Part shown: piece by piece, positions 26,748-35,934 of the stretch
How the letters are laid out: the number at the start of each line of letters is the position of its first letter
How positions within the stretch are numbered: the first letter of the stretch is position 1
NCBI GenBank assembly: GCA_964607765.1
Contig: CAZSNT010000010.1
Location: forward strand, 1-64,000
Direction of reading: 5' to 3'
DNA from: CAZSNT01 sp964607765
Lineage (GTDB): Bacteria > Verrucomicrobiota > Lentisphaeria > Oligosphaerales > JABHEG01
DNA length: 64,000 nucleotides
The notes under the pieces: model-generated
What the model was told of the DNA's origin: nothing
The model's database searches: none
The model's input: the letters and a program-made list of their open reading frames with translations, nothing else
Translations under genes and position numbers: made by a program

Positions 26748-29700
26748 TCACCTGGCCGCCAGGCAGAGCAGCGTGCTGTCCTGAAGGCTGACGAACAGGC
26801 GGCCGTTGCCGACGATGAGACCGTCGGTGACCGGTGGAGCGGAAAGCGTGGTCTGGGGGCCTGCTTTGCCGTCGGCGGCGGAAAGGCGGACGAGGAGTCC
26901 CGCCGCCTTACCGTCCATGATCCGGATCATGTCCTCGTGCGAACGGTCATGGCGGCCAGCGACGAAGAGGCTGCTGCCTGCCAGCACAACGGCTTTCGCG
27001 TAGAGGGGCAGCGGCGTCTGCCAGCGGAACGAGTCCTTCGGAATGCCGAACTGGTAGACATTGCCGAGACCGCGCTGCGCCGCCTTGCGCGCCGGTTCCG
27101 CGGCGATCTTCGCGGCTTCGGCGTGGTCCTGAGCAAAGACGAGCGTGCCGTCGCCCAAGTGGTAGCGCGGCGTCTTCCAGCCCCGGCCGTAGTGGATCCG
27201 ACAGCCGTACACTGCTCTGTCGTCAGCAGCGAGCTGCTGCGTACGCAACGGCGAGTAGCGCCCGTTCCACTCGGTGGTGAAGCGGCGGAAGGTCCGCTTG
27301 TTCTCAGCGGTGTCGAGGAAGCCCGAGCTGGCCATCATGCGCGGCTTGGCCGAGTGGTTCGTCTCATCGATCGGGTACTGGGAGGACAGGCGCTCGAGCT
27401 GTTTGCTGAACTTGATGTGACGCATGTAGATGTGGGTACCGTCGCTGACGAGGATATCGTTCAGCGCACCAGCCGTATTGAAGGTCTCACGGCCCGACGT
27501 TTCCTGCTTGCGCGGCGTGGTTACGTTGCACTGGTGCCTCACCTCACCGGTAGCCAGGTCGAGAGCGTAGACCGTGATGCCGCCGTCCAGATGTCCGGAC
27601 CGTCCGGCAGCAGTGTAAACAAGGCCGTCCTGAACGAGCACGGAGCCGTGGCACGGCCAGAGCGATTCGAGTTGTCCGAAGGCAACGGTCTGCATGTCCG
27701 CCGGTGCGGCGCGGAAGCGCCAGCAAAGGGCGCCGTCGGCAAGTCTCAGTGCGTACACACGTCCGTCAGCGGCGCCGAAGACGGCCATGCCCAGGGCGAG
27801 CGTAGGCGGGCTGTCAATCCTGCCGTCGGCCATGAACGACCACAGAGGCTTGCCGTTGTCGGCCTCGAGACAGTATACCGTCCGCGCGTCCGTTTCGGCC
27901 ACGACCAGTTTGCCTGCCGCCAGTACCGGCGGAGTCACGCGTGAGGGGAACGTTCGCATCCAGGCGGGAGCCAGCTCGCCGTCGGGCTCTGCGCGGCTGA
28001 CGCTCCGCCGCTCCGGATCGCCTCTGAACGTGGGCCAATCAGACTGGGTGGGGAGGAGCGAGTGCGAGGGACGAGTGCGGGGGGGCGGTGTGGAAGACAA
28101 GGGCGAGGCGTAGGCCGGGCCTTTCTCCAGGCGATTGCCAGGGGCGGACCGCGGCAGTTTGACTACCCTCGGGTTGTAGGCGACCATACCGCGCAGGATG
28201 GCTTCCACGTAGCAATTGCAGCCGTGCGGCGGCGTGTAGATCAGACCGTTGGTCGGGACAATGCCCAGCCGGCAGGTGCCACGCAGCCAATCGTGTTTCG
28301 TGCCGGCCTCTGCGCCACCTTCCCAGCTGAGGAACTCGATCCCGCGTTTGTTGAACATGGCAAACCGGTCGGTGGCCTTCGCCGGATAGCAGCGAACGTG
28401 GTGGCCGGGCGTCTGTGTGCCTTTCATGCTGATCTGTGTCTTCAGCTCACCCGTCTTGAGATCGAGACCGACCGTGCTGCCCTTCGCCGTGAGCCAGACC
28501 CGCCCCTGAGCCAGCAGCACTTCCGGGGCGATGTAGAAGCAGTGCGTGAATGTGGGCAGCGACTGTCCGGACGCCTCCCAGAGCTTGCTGCCGTCTTTGG
28601 CCGAAAGCCCGCGTACAACGATGTTCGGGCGGCGCGTCTTCTTGTCTCGCGGCGCCTCGACACATGCCACCAACACGCCGTCCCGGAACATGAGCTTGGT
28701 GGCCTTGACCGGGACCTGCCACTGCTCCGCTCCCGTGCCCAGATCCAGAGCACGCAGGCCTTTGTCCTCCGCGACGTACACGCTCGCGCCGTCGGAACAG
28801 AAGGTCAGAGGCACGAACACGCTCGGCGTAGACCAAAGCTCCGTGCCGCCGACCGTTTCGTAGGCCGCGATAGTCTTGCCACGGCGCCGGTGCGCTTTGA
28901 TGCCTGCCCTGCCCAACGGTTGCTCACGGGTGGTCGGGTACTCCCTGACCTTCCCCGAGGCGGGGTCCATCAAGCCGACGATCAGGGCGCGGCCGGTCTT
29001 GATGAGCTCCGCTGCGCCCTTCGTCCCGGCAAACCGAGTGAGTTCCTTCCCTGTCGCGGCATCGAGGGCGACCACCTGTCCGTTCAGCCCATCGGTCACG
29101 TAAAGGCGGTCGGTGCCGGCGACCATGGCCCGGTGCAGGTATTCAGGGATCGTGCCCCACCACTGGTGGCTCGGCGTCCAGTTGGGAATGGGCCGCCGCC
29201 AGAGCATGACGCCATTGTAAGCGTTGCGTGCGTAGACGGCATGACGCGAAGGCAGCCGTCTGTCGACCACCCCGATCGGGCCTTCGTCCAGGATGTAGAA
29301 CAGCCGGCCGCCGGCCGTGACCATGCCGGACACGCTCGGGGTCGTGTCATGGTCTCGCGTCCACCAGGGCCCGGCGACCCACTGCAATCCGGTTGGGTAA
29401 CCGACAGTGGTATCGCTTGAGACAGGCACGTTGTCCGGGGCGTGCAGGAAGTGGCTCCAGTCATCGAGTCCGGCGGGGATCGGATTTCGCGTAACGTTCC
29501 ACGTCCCATTGGGTTGGCGCACACAGAGTGCGCCGCCCGGCGTCAGGACCCGGAGCGCTTCGTCAGTAGACGGCGCCGTTCCGTCTGTCGCCACGAGCAA
29601 GTCGACAACACCGTCTGCATACGGAAGTGCCGCGCTGCGCCAACCCCGCACCGAAGCCGTCCCCGCCAGGCCTGCCGCCTGGATCTGAGCTCGAACAGCC

Positions 29701-29951
29701 CCAAGCTCCTCGGCGCCATCAACCAACCCTTGCGCGAGCACGCCGGGGCGTGTGGCGAGGGCGCGGACCAGGGACGCATCGTCACAGCCCACGTGGACCA
29801 CCAGGCCGTTCTGGAAGCCTGTTGCCTTCGCCATGCCGGCCAGTAACGCAGCGGCGTCCGTGTCGGCGCGTAACGTGTCCGGGCCCCATGCCACGATAAA
29901 AACAGCCAGCACGGGGACGACAAACCAAGACCGCTGATGCGTTGCCGTCAT
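26748..29951 (-). CDS. Secreted methyltransferase-fold / PQQ-like beta-propeller protein (paralog 1)
   Basis: A 1067-aa exported protein. Residues 1-28 are a signal peptide. Residues about 30-150 keep the order of a class I methyltransferase (VVHVGCDDASLVRALAT, VVDLLVATDG, LTPGGALC), but the glycine-rich loop is degraded (GCDDAS). The motif DDWSHFLHAPDN follows. From about 190 to the end lie PQQ-type propeller blades (VVALDAATGKEL, LVVAETDARTVYCLEADNGK, LFVAGRHD). Its partner at 42653 has the same order and an intact GCGDG loop. The start at 29951 is preferred to 29963. It follows the tetraheme cytochrome gene by 39 bp. A periplasmic dehydrogenase or scaffold role is possible; transfer of methyl groups outside the cytoplasm is unlikely without S-adenosylmethionine. 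Confidence 0.8.
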   Translation of the reverse strand: MTATHQRSWFVVPVLAVFIVAWGPDTLRADTDAAALLAGMAKATGFQNGLVVHVGCDDASLVRALATRPGVLAQGLVDGAEELGAVRAQIQAAGLAGTASVRGWRSAALPYADGVVDLLVATDGTAPSTDEALRVLTPGGALCVRQPNGTWNVTRNPIPAGLDDWSHFLHAPDNVPVSSDTTVGYPTGLQWVAGPWWTRDHDTTPSVSGMVTAGGRLFYILDEGPIGVVDRRLPSRHAVYARNAYNGVMLWRRPIPNWTPSHQWWGTIPEYLHRAMVAGTDRLYVTDGLNGQVVALDAATGKELTRFAGTKGAAELIKTGRALIVGLMDPASGKVREYPTTREQPLGRAGIKAHRRRGKTIAAYETVGGTELWSTPSVFVPLTFCSDGASVYVAEDKGLRALDLGTGAEQWQVPVKATKLMFRDGVLVACVEAPRDKKTRRPNIVVRGLSAKDGSKLWEASGQSLPTFTHCFYIAPEVLLAQGRVWLTAKGSTVGLDLKTGELKTQISMKGTQTPGHHVRCYPAKATDRFAMFNKRGIEFLSWEGGAEAGTKHDWLRGTCRLGIVPTNGLIYTPPHGCNCYVEAILRGMVAYNPRVVKLPRSAPGNRLEKGPAYASPLSSTPPPRTRPSHSLLPTQSDWPTFRGDPERRSVSRAEPDGELAPAWMRTFPSRVTPPVLAAGKLVVAETDARTVYCLEADNGKPLWSFMADGRIDSPPTLALGMAVFGAADGRVYALRLADGALCWRFRAAPADMQTVAFGQLESLWPCHGSVLVQDGLVYTAAGRSGHLDGGITVYALDLATGEVRHQCNVTTPRKQETSGRETFNTAGALNDILVSDGTHIYMRHIKFSKQLERLSSQYPIDETNHSAKPRMMASSGFLDTAENKRTFRRFTTEWNGRYSPLRTQQLAADDRAVYGCRIHYGRGWKTPRYHLGDGTLVFAQDHAEAAKIAAEPARKAAQRGLGNVYQFGIPKDSFRWQTPLPLYAKAVVLAGSSLFVAGRHDRSHEDMIRIMDGKAAGLLVRLSAADGKAGPQTTLSAPPVTDGLIVGNGRLFVSLQDSTLLCLAAR

Positions 29952-29990
29952 GTGATTCCCCAAATGTCACCTGATCCGGATTCGCTGACC

Positions 29991-30617
29991 CTACATGCCC
30001 ATGCCGTCCATGCCCTCCATGCCGTCCATGCCCTCCATGCCCTCCATGCCCTCCATGCCGCCCATGCCGCCTTTCTTGAACTCGCCTTTCCAGAGCAGCT
30101 CACCGGTGGCCTTGTCCCACTTGCGTCTGCGATCGATCGTGTAGTGGGTATCGTGGCAGTCGGTACAGGTTCGGGTGCCGGGCGGGAACTTGCAGGTGTC
30201 GCCGAGGCGTGTGGGATAATGACAGCGTTGGCAGCAGGCGTTCACCTGCTCCTTTGTGAACATCACATCCGGAGGCTGGATCGCGTCTTCGTCTTCAGAA
30301 TGCTCCATGGATGGGCCGTGGCAGGCCTGGCACCCCCAACCGGCGAGTTCATGCTTGCGCGCGATGTCCTCGTACCCGAAATCGAGGTGACAGACCAGGC
30401 AGTAGCTGTTGTCTACAGCGGGGCGCGGCATGAACCCGAGGTCGCGGTGCGGGTCGATCATGCAGAGCGTGACGACCACGACGACGCTGGCAAGGCACAA
30501 CGCCCATCCGAGCCAGCCGCCGGGTGCGACGTCCTGGGGGGGAGCGTCGGCACTGGAACTGTCCGAACCTGAGTGTGGATCTGCAGCGTGGTCGTGGACA
30601 ACTGCGGACTCAGACAT
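29991..30617 (-). CDS. Membrane-anchored tetraheme cytochrome c with Met-rich tail
   Basis: A 208-aa electron carrier. Residues 1-34 are soluble and probably cytoplasmic; 35-54 form one TM helix. Four haem-binding motifs follow: CLVCH (73-77), CQACH (96-100), CQRCH (129-133) and CTDCH (151-155). Additional His residues could be distal ligands, as in NapC/NirT-like or cytochrome c3-like proteins. Residues 183-208 are a period-3 tail of GM with E, D or G (nine Met residues). The gene overlaps the aldo/keto reductase stop by 8 bp, so synthesis is coupled. It is suited to carry electrons from a periplasmic enzyme to the quinone pool or the reverse. Confidence 0.9.
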   Translation of the reverse strand: MSESAVVHDHAADPHSGSDSSSADAPPQDVAPGGWLGWALCLASVVVVVTLCMIDPHRDLGFMPRPAVDNSYCLVCHLDFGYEDIARKHELAGWGCQACHGPSMEHSEDEDAIQPPDVMFTKEQVNACCQRCHYPTRLGDTCKFPPGTRTCTDCHDTHYTIDRRRKWDKATGELLWKGEFKKGGMGGMEGMEGMEGMDGMEGMDGMGM

Positions 30618-31692
30618 ACTCCCAGTCCCTCAACCACTGGTACTGGGGCGGGAGATTCGCCCACATCTGCTCGGAGGCATTGTCGAGCTCGATCTGCTCA
30701 ACCTGGGCCAGTCCGCGGTGTTCCTTGATCGCCTGGACCATGTTGTCGACCTGCTCGATGGTGTAGAGGCCGGGGATCGGGGCAGTGATGGCTGGATTGC
30801 CGAGGATGTAACGGATCGTCAGGCGGGCGAGCTTCGCACACTCCTGGGCACGCTCTTTCTCGTCCTTGATGCGCACGCCTCTGAACAGAGAACCGCCTCC
30901 GAACGGCTTGATGCCAAACGTGCCCACGTCATGCTTGCGCACGGTGTCGAACAGGCTGTCTTTGGGCGCTTCCTTGGAGCGCGCGGTGTAGGGGAACAGC
31001 ACGACCTGGAAGGTATCGGGATAGGTTTCGCAAAGCCGTTTCAGCCACGGCCGGCCGTGCGATGAGACACCCGTGAACCGGACCTTGCCCTGTTTCTTCG
31101 CGGTCTCGAGCGCTTTGACGAACTCCAGCTCCTCGGCTTCGGTGTGTTTGCCCGGCGTGCTTGCGACCGGGCGCCACACGTCGACATAATCGAGCTTCGC
31201 TCTCTGCATGCCGTCGTCAAGCGTCTTCAGCAGGACCTCGGCGGTACGGTACTTCGCGTTGCGCGGACACTTGGGCCACATGGCGAAGTTCAGAAACACC
31301 TTGTCGCGCATCCCGCCCTGCAGCGCGTGCCCGTAGTGGATGACCTCGCCTTCAGTACACGCGTCGATGTGATTGATACCGGCCTCGATGCACCGGTTCA
31401 CGACTTCACGCCGATTCTCCACGATCTCGGGATCGGAACCAGTGTCCGGGTTCGCGATCCCCTTCTGCATCGGCCCAATCCGGTAGTGACCGCCAAGGCA
31501 GACCGCGGAGACCCAAAGCCCCGTCTTGCCGAGCCGGCGATACTCCATCTCCGGGTTGTAGCTGCGTGTTTCCTTGACGGCGCTGTCATCCTCGGCAGCG
31601 GCCAGGAAGTTGCCGGGCAGGCCCGTAGCTACACAGCCGGCAGCAACAGCCCCCGTGCGGATGAAGTCACGTCTGGTGAACTCGTTAGGCAT
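30610..31692 (-). CDS. Tat-exported aldo/keto reductase-like protein
   Basis: A 360-aa NADPH-type oxidoreductase fold with a twin-arginine signal (TRRDFIRTG, residues about 6-14, then a hydrophobic stretch ending AAAE). The barrel shows YRRLGKTGLWVSAVCLGG, HIDACTEG, GKVRFTGVSSHG and a C-terminal AITAPIPGLYTIEQVDNM. The catalytic Tyr region is VIHYGHAL, but the usual His after the fourth strand is Arg (DVWRPVAS). The frame is open from 31854; ATG 31692 is chosen for the Tat signal and GGGAG 7 nt upstream. It lies between a Tat-exported TIM-barrel gene and the tetraheme cytochrome. Folded export with a bound nucleotide cofactor would explain the Tat route. Confidence 0.88.
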   Translation of the reverse strand: MPNEFTRRDFIRTGAVAAGCVATGLPGNFLAAAEDDSAVKETRSYNPEMEYRRLGKTGLWVSAVCLGGHYRIGPMQKGIANPDTGSDPEIVENRREVVNRCIEAGINHIDACTEGEVIHYGHALQGGMRDKVFLNFAMWPKCPRNAKYRTAEVLLKTLDDGMQRAKLDYVDVWRPVASTPGKHTEAEELEFVKALETAKKQGKVRFTGVSSHGRPWLKRLCETYPDTFQVVLFPYTARSKEAPKDSLFDTVRKHDVGTFGIKPFGGGSLFRGVRIKDEKERAQECAKLARLTIRYILGNPAITAPIPGLYTIEQVDNMVQAIKEHRGLAQVEQIELDNASEQMWANLPPQYQWLRDWEYV

Positions 31693-31706
31693 AGCACTTC
31701 TCCCTG

Positions 31707-32612
31707 TCATTCTGCGCTCGCTGCCGAATGGCACGCGAGAAGGTAATCGCGGGACTTCTCCAGGGCCGCGCTCATTGCGTCGGGCCCGGGTTCGTGATGC
31801 ATGAACGGATTGACGTAGTGTGCGTAGTCGATCTTGGCCAAAGCGCTGAGCCAAGGCTTGAAATCTGCGGGCCCATGTCCCGGCAGCTGCCCCACGCCTT
31901 TGTGGCGTTGCCAGGCGTAGAAGAAGAAGAGCTGTTTGCCGGCGATTCGAATGGCCTCGGGCACGGACGCCTTTGCGCCCTGCAGATGGTACGGCGCCAA
32001 AGCAATCCCGAGGTGCTTGCTCGTGTTGATGTCAACGAACGCTTTGAACGAGTCAAGCGTGTGCAGCAGAGCGTTGCCGTGGTTCTCGATGGCCAGGTAT
32101 GAGTTGTGCTTCTCCGCCAGCTCGACCTGGGGCTTGAGGCCCTCGATGAACTTGGTCATGCGGGCGGTCAGGTCGCCCGGCTTGACGGCGCCGCCCTGGC
32201 TGCCGCGTACAGCGATGCCGCCGCCGCAGTCGCCCAACAGTTGCGCGTAGCGTGGATACCCGCCGCGGTAGACACTGAACGCATTCAGCGTCAGCTTGTG
32301 TTCCGCCAGCACATTCATGAACGCTTCCGCGCCCAGGCGGTTGGCCACTTCATCCAAGTGCTTGCACTTCCTGCCAAAGGGGCACCATACGTCAACGCCC
32401 TCAAAGCCGAGGGCAGCGATGCGGGAACAGGCTTCCTCGACAGCGAGACTGCCGAACTGCACCGTCGACGTCGAGAGACGCATCGACCATGTCCCCTCCG
32501 CCGCCTGGCCTTCACCGCGACAGACAACAGGGAATGCGGCTGTTGCGAGGCCGGCTGCAGCACCGGCCAGAAAACGGCGGCGCGGCGGCTGGAACGAGTC
32601 AGGCGCGATCAT
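31707..32612 (-). CDS. Tat-exported sugar phosphate isomerase/epimerase-like TIM barrel
   Basis: A 301-aa AP-endonuclease-2-type barrel with a twin-arginine signal (PPRRRFLAGAAAG, residues 9-21). Core segments are ACSRIAALGFEGVDVWCPFG, LTLNAFSVYRGG, LAIENHGN and FFYAWQRH, giving Glu and His residues at positions typical of divalent metal ligands. Family members include xylose isomerase-like enzymes, 3-dehydroshikimate dehydratases and enzymes acting on 3-keto sugars. It begins the minus-strand run with the aldo/keto reductase (14 bp gap), cytochrome and PQQ-type protein. Isomerisation or cleavage of an oxidised sugar in the periplasm is a reasonable guess from context. Confidence 0.85.
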   Translation of the reverse strand: MIAPDSFQPPRRRFLAGAAAGLATAAFPVVCRGEGQAAEGTWSMRLSTSTVQFGSLAVEEACSRIAALGFEGVDVWCPFGRKCKHLDEVANRLGAEAFMNVLAEHKLTLNAFSVYRGGYPRYAQLLGDCGGGIAVRGSQGGAVKPGDLTARMTKFIEGLKPQVELAEKHNSYLAIENHGNALLHTLDSFKAFVDINTSKHLGIALAPYHLQGAKASVPEAIRIAGKQLFFFYAWQRHKGVGQLPGHGPADFKPWLSALAKIDYAHYVNPFMHHEPGPDAMSAALEKSRDYLLACHSAASAE

Positions 32613-32733
32613 ACTGTCCGTTCCCTTCGCTTGCGGGCGGTTGACGGAACACCACCTCTATCAATAGAATGCGTGTGAGGGCCGCAGGCAAGTTGGGGCA
32701 GGTTTTCAGCGCGGCCTCGTTTGGTGCCTGGCA

Positions 32734-35700
32734 TCATTTCGGTCGGTCCAGCCATTCCACACGTCCGACGGTGAGGCCGGACGCCGGCATGGACGGTGTG
32801 ATCAGCACCAGACCGTTGGCGGGCAGGTTGTTTCGTTCGGTGGTTTCACGTCCAAACTCCGTGAAAACGTCCCAGGGGATTTCGGAGGTCGTCACATCTG
32901 GCGAGACCGTGACCTCGGCGGCGAATGTCTGCATGTCCAGGCTTTGGTAATCGCGCGAGAGAACGACGTGGGCCTTGAAACTGGCGCCGTTGCCGCCAAG
33001 CTCGATACGAATCCCCTGGTGCATCGTCCCGGCGGCCTCTCCTACGGCGAAACTGTTCGAAAGCACGGCGACCCGTTTGCCCGGACGAGTCGGGGCAAAG
33101 GTGACACGCCCGTTCTCGGCATCCTCGATCGCCGCCCGATCGCCGGCCAGATCGGACCGCCACGCCGCGGCTCCGCTGGCCACGTCCCACAGACACCCGT
33201 CCTGCCAGACCAGCGCTTCCCGGATCCCGTCGCCTTCGTTCTTCATGAGGTCAGAGGACACGGCTCGCCCGTCTTCATCGATGGCGGTGAAGTAGTAGGT
33301 CGCGCACAGATCCCTCAGTGTGTCCGGTATCCGGGCAAACCAGCGTCCGTCCGTTTCCTCCGCCCTGATCCAGAGATAGTAGCGCGCGACCGACACGGCA
33401 TCACCGGGCGCCCAGGCCAGGTACACGGCCTGCAGCGGCTTGCCGGAGTCAATGCTCGCCACGGCCATGTTGCCGGCACACACCACCTCACGGAACGCGG
33501 GAAAGGAAGCGTCGCCCAGCATGGCCGTCCGGTGCCACAAACCGATGGTATCCGGCAGTTCGGGGCCGCCGTTGCCGTGGTCGCTGTTCGGTCTCAGCAG
33601 CCACTGCGCCTTGTGCGGAAACGTGTCGCGTTGACGCGCCGCGCCGTCCAGCCAGAAGAAGCGGTCAACCGTCGACAGGTTCAGGTAGACCCGGGCCTGG
33701 GTCTGTTTCGCGTAGACGGCAGGATCGGCGTTGGCCATCCAGATCGGGAGTTGCTTCGCGGGGCGCCAGTCGTGGGGCAGACAGGCTCGGCCACGCATGC
33801 CGGCAGTTCCGGCGGCACTCACACCGGTGTATACGGTCTTGATGCGCGCGTCCTGGCCGGCAATGAAGAACGACACCCAGCCGCCGTAGGAAATGCCGAC
33901 TGCGCCATACTTGTCCCGGTCAGCCCACGACTGCTCGTCGACCCAGTCGAGTACGCGCCGCGATGCCTGCGCAAAGTGATACATCGGGAAGTTGAGCTTG
34001 TTCGGAATCAGGTTGTGTTCCGGCTTCCTCAACTCCGCGGTCACGGTGACCCACTTGGTGACGGGGCTCTTCGAGGGGCGGAACTGCCCGTTGTAGTCCA
34101 CCGCCACGCCGGCAAAACCCGGGTTCTTGCGGGCAATACTCAGGGCCAACGCCCCACTGGCGTGCCCTCCGCCTCCATGAAAGACAAACAGCACGGGGAC
34201 CCGGCCCTGAACTCCCACCGGCACGGCAGTCGCGCAGAAGATCCGGTTGGGGCCGTCTTCGTTGCCACCGCCGGTGATGTAGAAATCAGTGACTCTGAAA
34301 TCCGCGAAGTCGGCTTTGACATTCCGGACCCTGATCGCCGCGGCATTGCCGCCGTTCCTGGCAACCCAGCTGTCGCCGATGCTCGTCCAGTCGCCGACCT
34401 TCCCAGAGGCAAGAGGAGCCGTGCGCACGCCGAGCTCTTCATAGTCGAACGGCCAAGTCCGCCACGTAGTCAGATCCCAGGTCGTGCAGTCGATGGGCGC
34501 CGGCGCGCGCTCCGCTGCAGCCGGTCCCGCCTTCACAGTCTCCGCGCGGGCAGACGACGCCGGGCGAACGGCAGCGCCCTCTGCCAACTCCGTTTGGCGG
34601 ATATCCGGCCCTGCCCTCAGTTTGCTTCGCAGCCGTTTGTTGGCCGCCACGAAACAGGCCAGCAACTCCGGGTTCCGGCCGCGGGTGATGTCGAAGCGCT
34701 GCGGGTTGTTCTGGTCCATCGCCCGGTCGGACTGGTAGCACCACCAGTAGGAGAGCTGAACGCCGGTGTCGATCACGCTGTTGAGCGACTTCTCCACCCA
34801 CGGCTTGGCCGCGGCGGTGTCTGAGTAGCTTTCGAAGTAGTCGGGGGTCACGTCCCAGATCTTCCTGTCCGTCTTCGGCCGGGCGTGCAGGCCGAGCTCG
34901 CCGATCATCAGCGGCTTGCCGATGCGCCGAGCAATGGTCATCCAGTCACGGTTATCGAGAAACGCCTCGCCCCCCGCGCCGTCGGAGATGACGTAGCCGG
35001 GGCGATTGTTCATGTAGGAATGCACGTCGATCACATCCACCGCGTTGTCCGTGTAGAGCATGTCGAAACACTTGAACTGCTCCTCGAACGTGTCCTTCCG
35101 CCATGACCTGTTCGTGTACAGATTCCACTGACTCTCGCGCATGTGCGAGCCGCCGCTGTTGACCAGCCGCAGCGGATCGGCGGCCTTGATCCGTTTGGCC
35201 ACATCGTCGAAGAACGCCGCCACATCCTTGAGCGTGGGCATGCGCTCGCCTTTGTAGATCCGCTCGTGGCTGCCGATGTCGGCCGAGAGTGTCGTCTCGT
35301 TGCCGACCTCCCACATCAGCACGGCGCGGCGGTGTCTGTAGCGCTCCACCGTTTCGTCGATGTACCGGTGGAGCAACTGCCGCCCGCGCGAGGCCGGGTT
35401 CGATATCAGTTCGCGCTGGTGTTCCTCGCCGTGAACCCAGCCCTTGCCCGGCACGAGCTTGGTGTCGGTGAACGTGCCCGCAGCCAGGGACCAGACCACG
35501 CGGATGTCATACGTGTCGCAGAGCTCGAGCGTCTTGTCGAGCGCCGCGTAGAGCAGCTTGCGTTTCTCCGGGGCCGCGTACGACTCCGGGCCCCTGGGCC
35601 CCCAAGGCAACGCGAAGATGCGGATCGTGCGGAACCCCATCTCGTGCAGTTCCCGCAGCGCCCTGTCCTGCGCCTGCAGCATCGGGTTGGCGGCGTCCAG

Positions 35701-35934
35701 AGCCCTTCCTGCATCCAGTTGATCATAGAGCTGCCAGAACAGGTCGAATTTGTTGAAGCTGATCTCGGCGAACGGCTGACCGTCGAGAAAGAAGCGGCCG
35801 TCACGAATCGAGAGCACATCGTCTTTCGTCAAAGGCATCGTCGCAACTCCCTCCGCCATGACGTTGGGGTGTGGCCAGCCCGTTACCAGAATGGCCGTGA
35901 AGACGGCCAGAGCTGCTGCTTTGGGTCGGATCAT
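32734..35934 (-). CDS. Secreted GH5-like hydrolase fused to acetyl-xylan-esterase-like domain
   Basis: A 1066-aa exported protein. Residues 1-28 are a signal peptide. Residues about 35-400 form a clan-A glycosidase barrel resembling GH5/beta-mannanases, with Glu213 in MWEVGNE (acid/base) and Glu346 in MIGELG (nucleophile). After a linker (about 560-600), residues about 600-920 form an alpha/beta hydrolase with VLFVFHGGGGH and GISYGG (Ser682), like acetyl xylan esterases. The rest is a beta-rich C-terminal part. The frame is open from 36285, but ATG 35934 has GGGAG 7 nt upstream and starts the signal peptide. It overlaps an 84-aa ORF upstream by ATGA. A substrate of acetylated mannan type fits the beta-mannosidase next door. 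Confidence 0.82.
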   Translation of the reverse strand: MIRPKAAALAVFTAILVTGWPHPNVMAEGVATMPLTKDDVLSIRDGRFFLDGQPFAEISFNKFDLFWQLYDQLDAGRALDAANPMLQAQDRALRELHEMGFRTIRIFALPWGPRGPESYAAPEKRKLLYAALDKTLELCDTYDIRVVWSLAAGTFTDTKLVPGKGWVHGEEHQRELISNPASRGRQLLHRYIDETVERYRHRRAVLMWEVGNETTLSADIGSHERIYKGERMPTLKDVAAFFDDVAKRIKAADPLRLVNSGGSHMRESQWNLYTNRSWRKDTFEEQFKCFDMLYTDNAVDVIDVHSYMNNRPGYVISDGAGGEAFLDNRDWMTIARRIGKPLMIGELGLHARPKTDRKIWDVTPDYFESYSDTAAAKPWVEKSLNSVIDTGVQLSYWWCYQSDRAMDQNNPQRFDITRGRNPELLACFVAANKRLRSKLRAGPDIRQTELAEGAAVRPASSARAETVKAGPAAAERAPAPIDCTTWDLTTWRTWPFDYEELGVRTAPLASGKVGDWTSIGDSWVARNGGNAAAIRVRNVKADFADFRVTDFYITGGGNEDGPNRIFCATAVPVGVQGRVPVLFVFHGGGGHASGALALSIARKNPGFAGVAVDYNGQFRPSKSPVTKWVTVTAELRKPEHNLIPNKLNFPMYHFAQASRRVLDWVDEQSWADRDKYGAVGISYGGWVSFFIAGQDARIKTVYTGVSAAGTAGMRGRACLPHDWRPAKQLPIWMANADPAVYAKQTQARVYLNLSTVDRFFWLDGAARQRDTFPHKAQWLLRPNSDHGNGGPELPDTIGLWHRTAMLGDASFPAFREVVCAGNMAVASIDSGKPLQAVYLAWAPGDAVSVARYYLWIRAEETDGRWFARIPDTLRDLCATYYFTAIDEDGRAVSSDLMKNEGDGIREALVWQDGCLWDVASGAAAWRSDLAGDRAAIEDAENGRVTFAPTRPGKRVAVLSNSFAVGEAAGTMHQGIRIELGGNGASFKAHVVLSRDYQSLDMQTFAAEVTVSPDVTTSEIPWDVFTEFGRETTERNNLPANGLVLITPSMPASGLTVGRVEWLDRPK

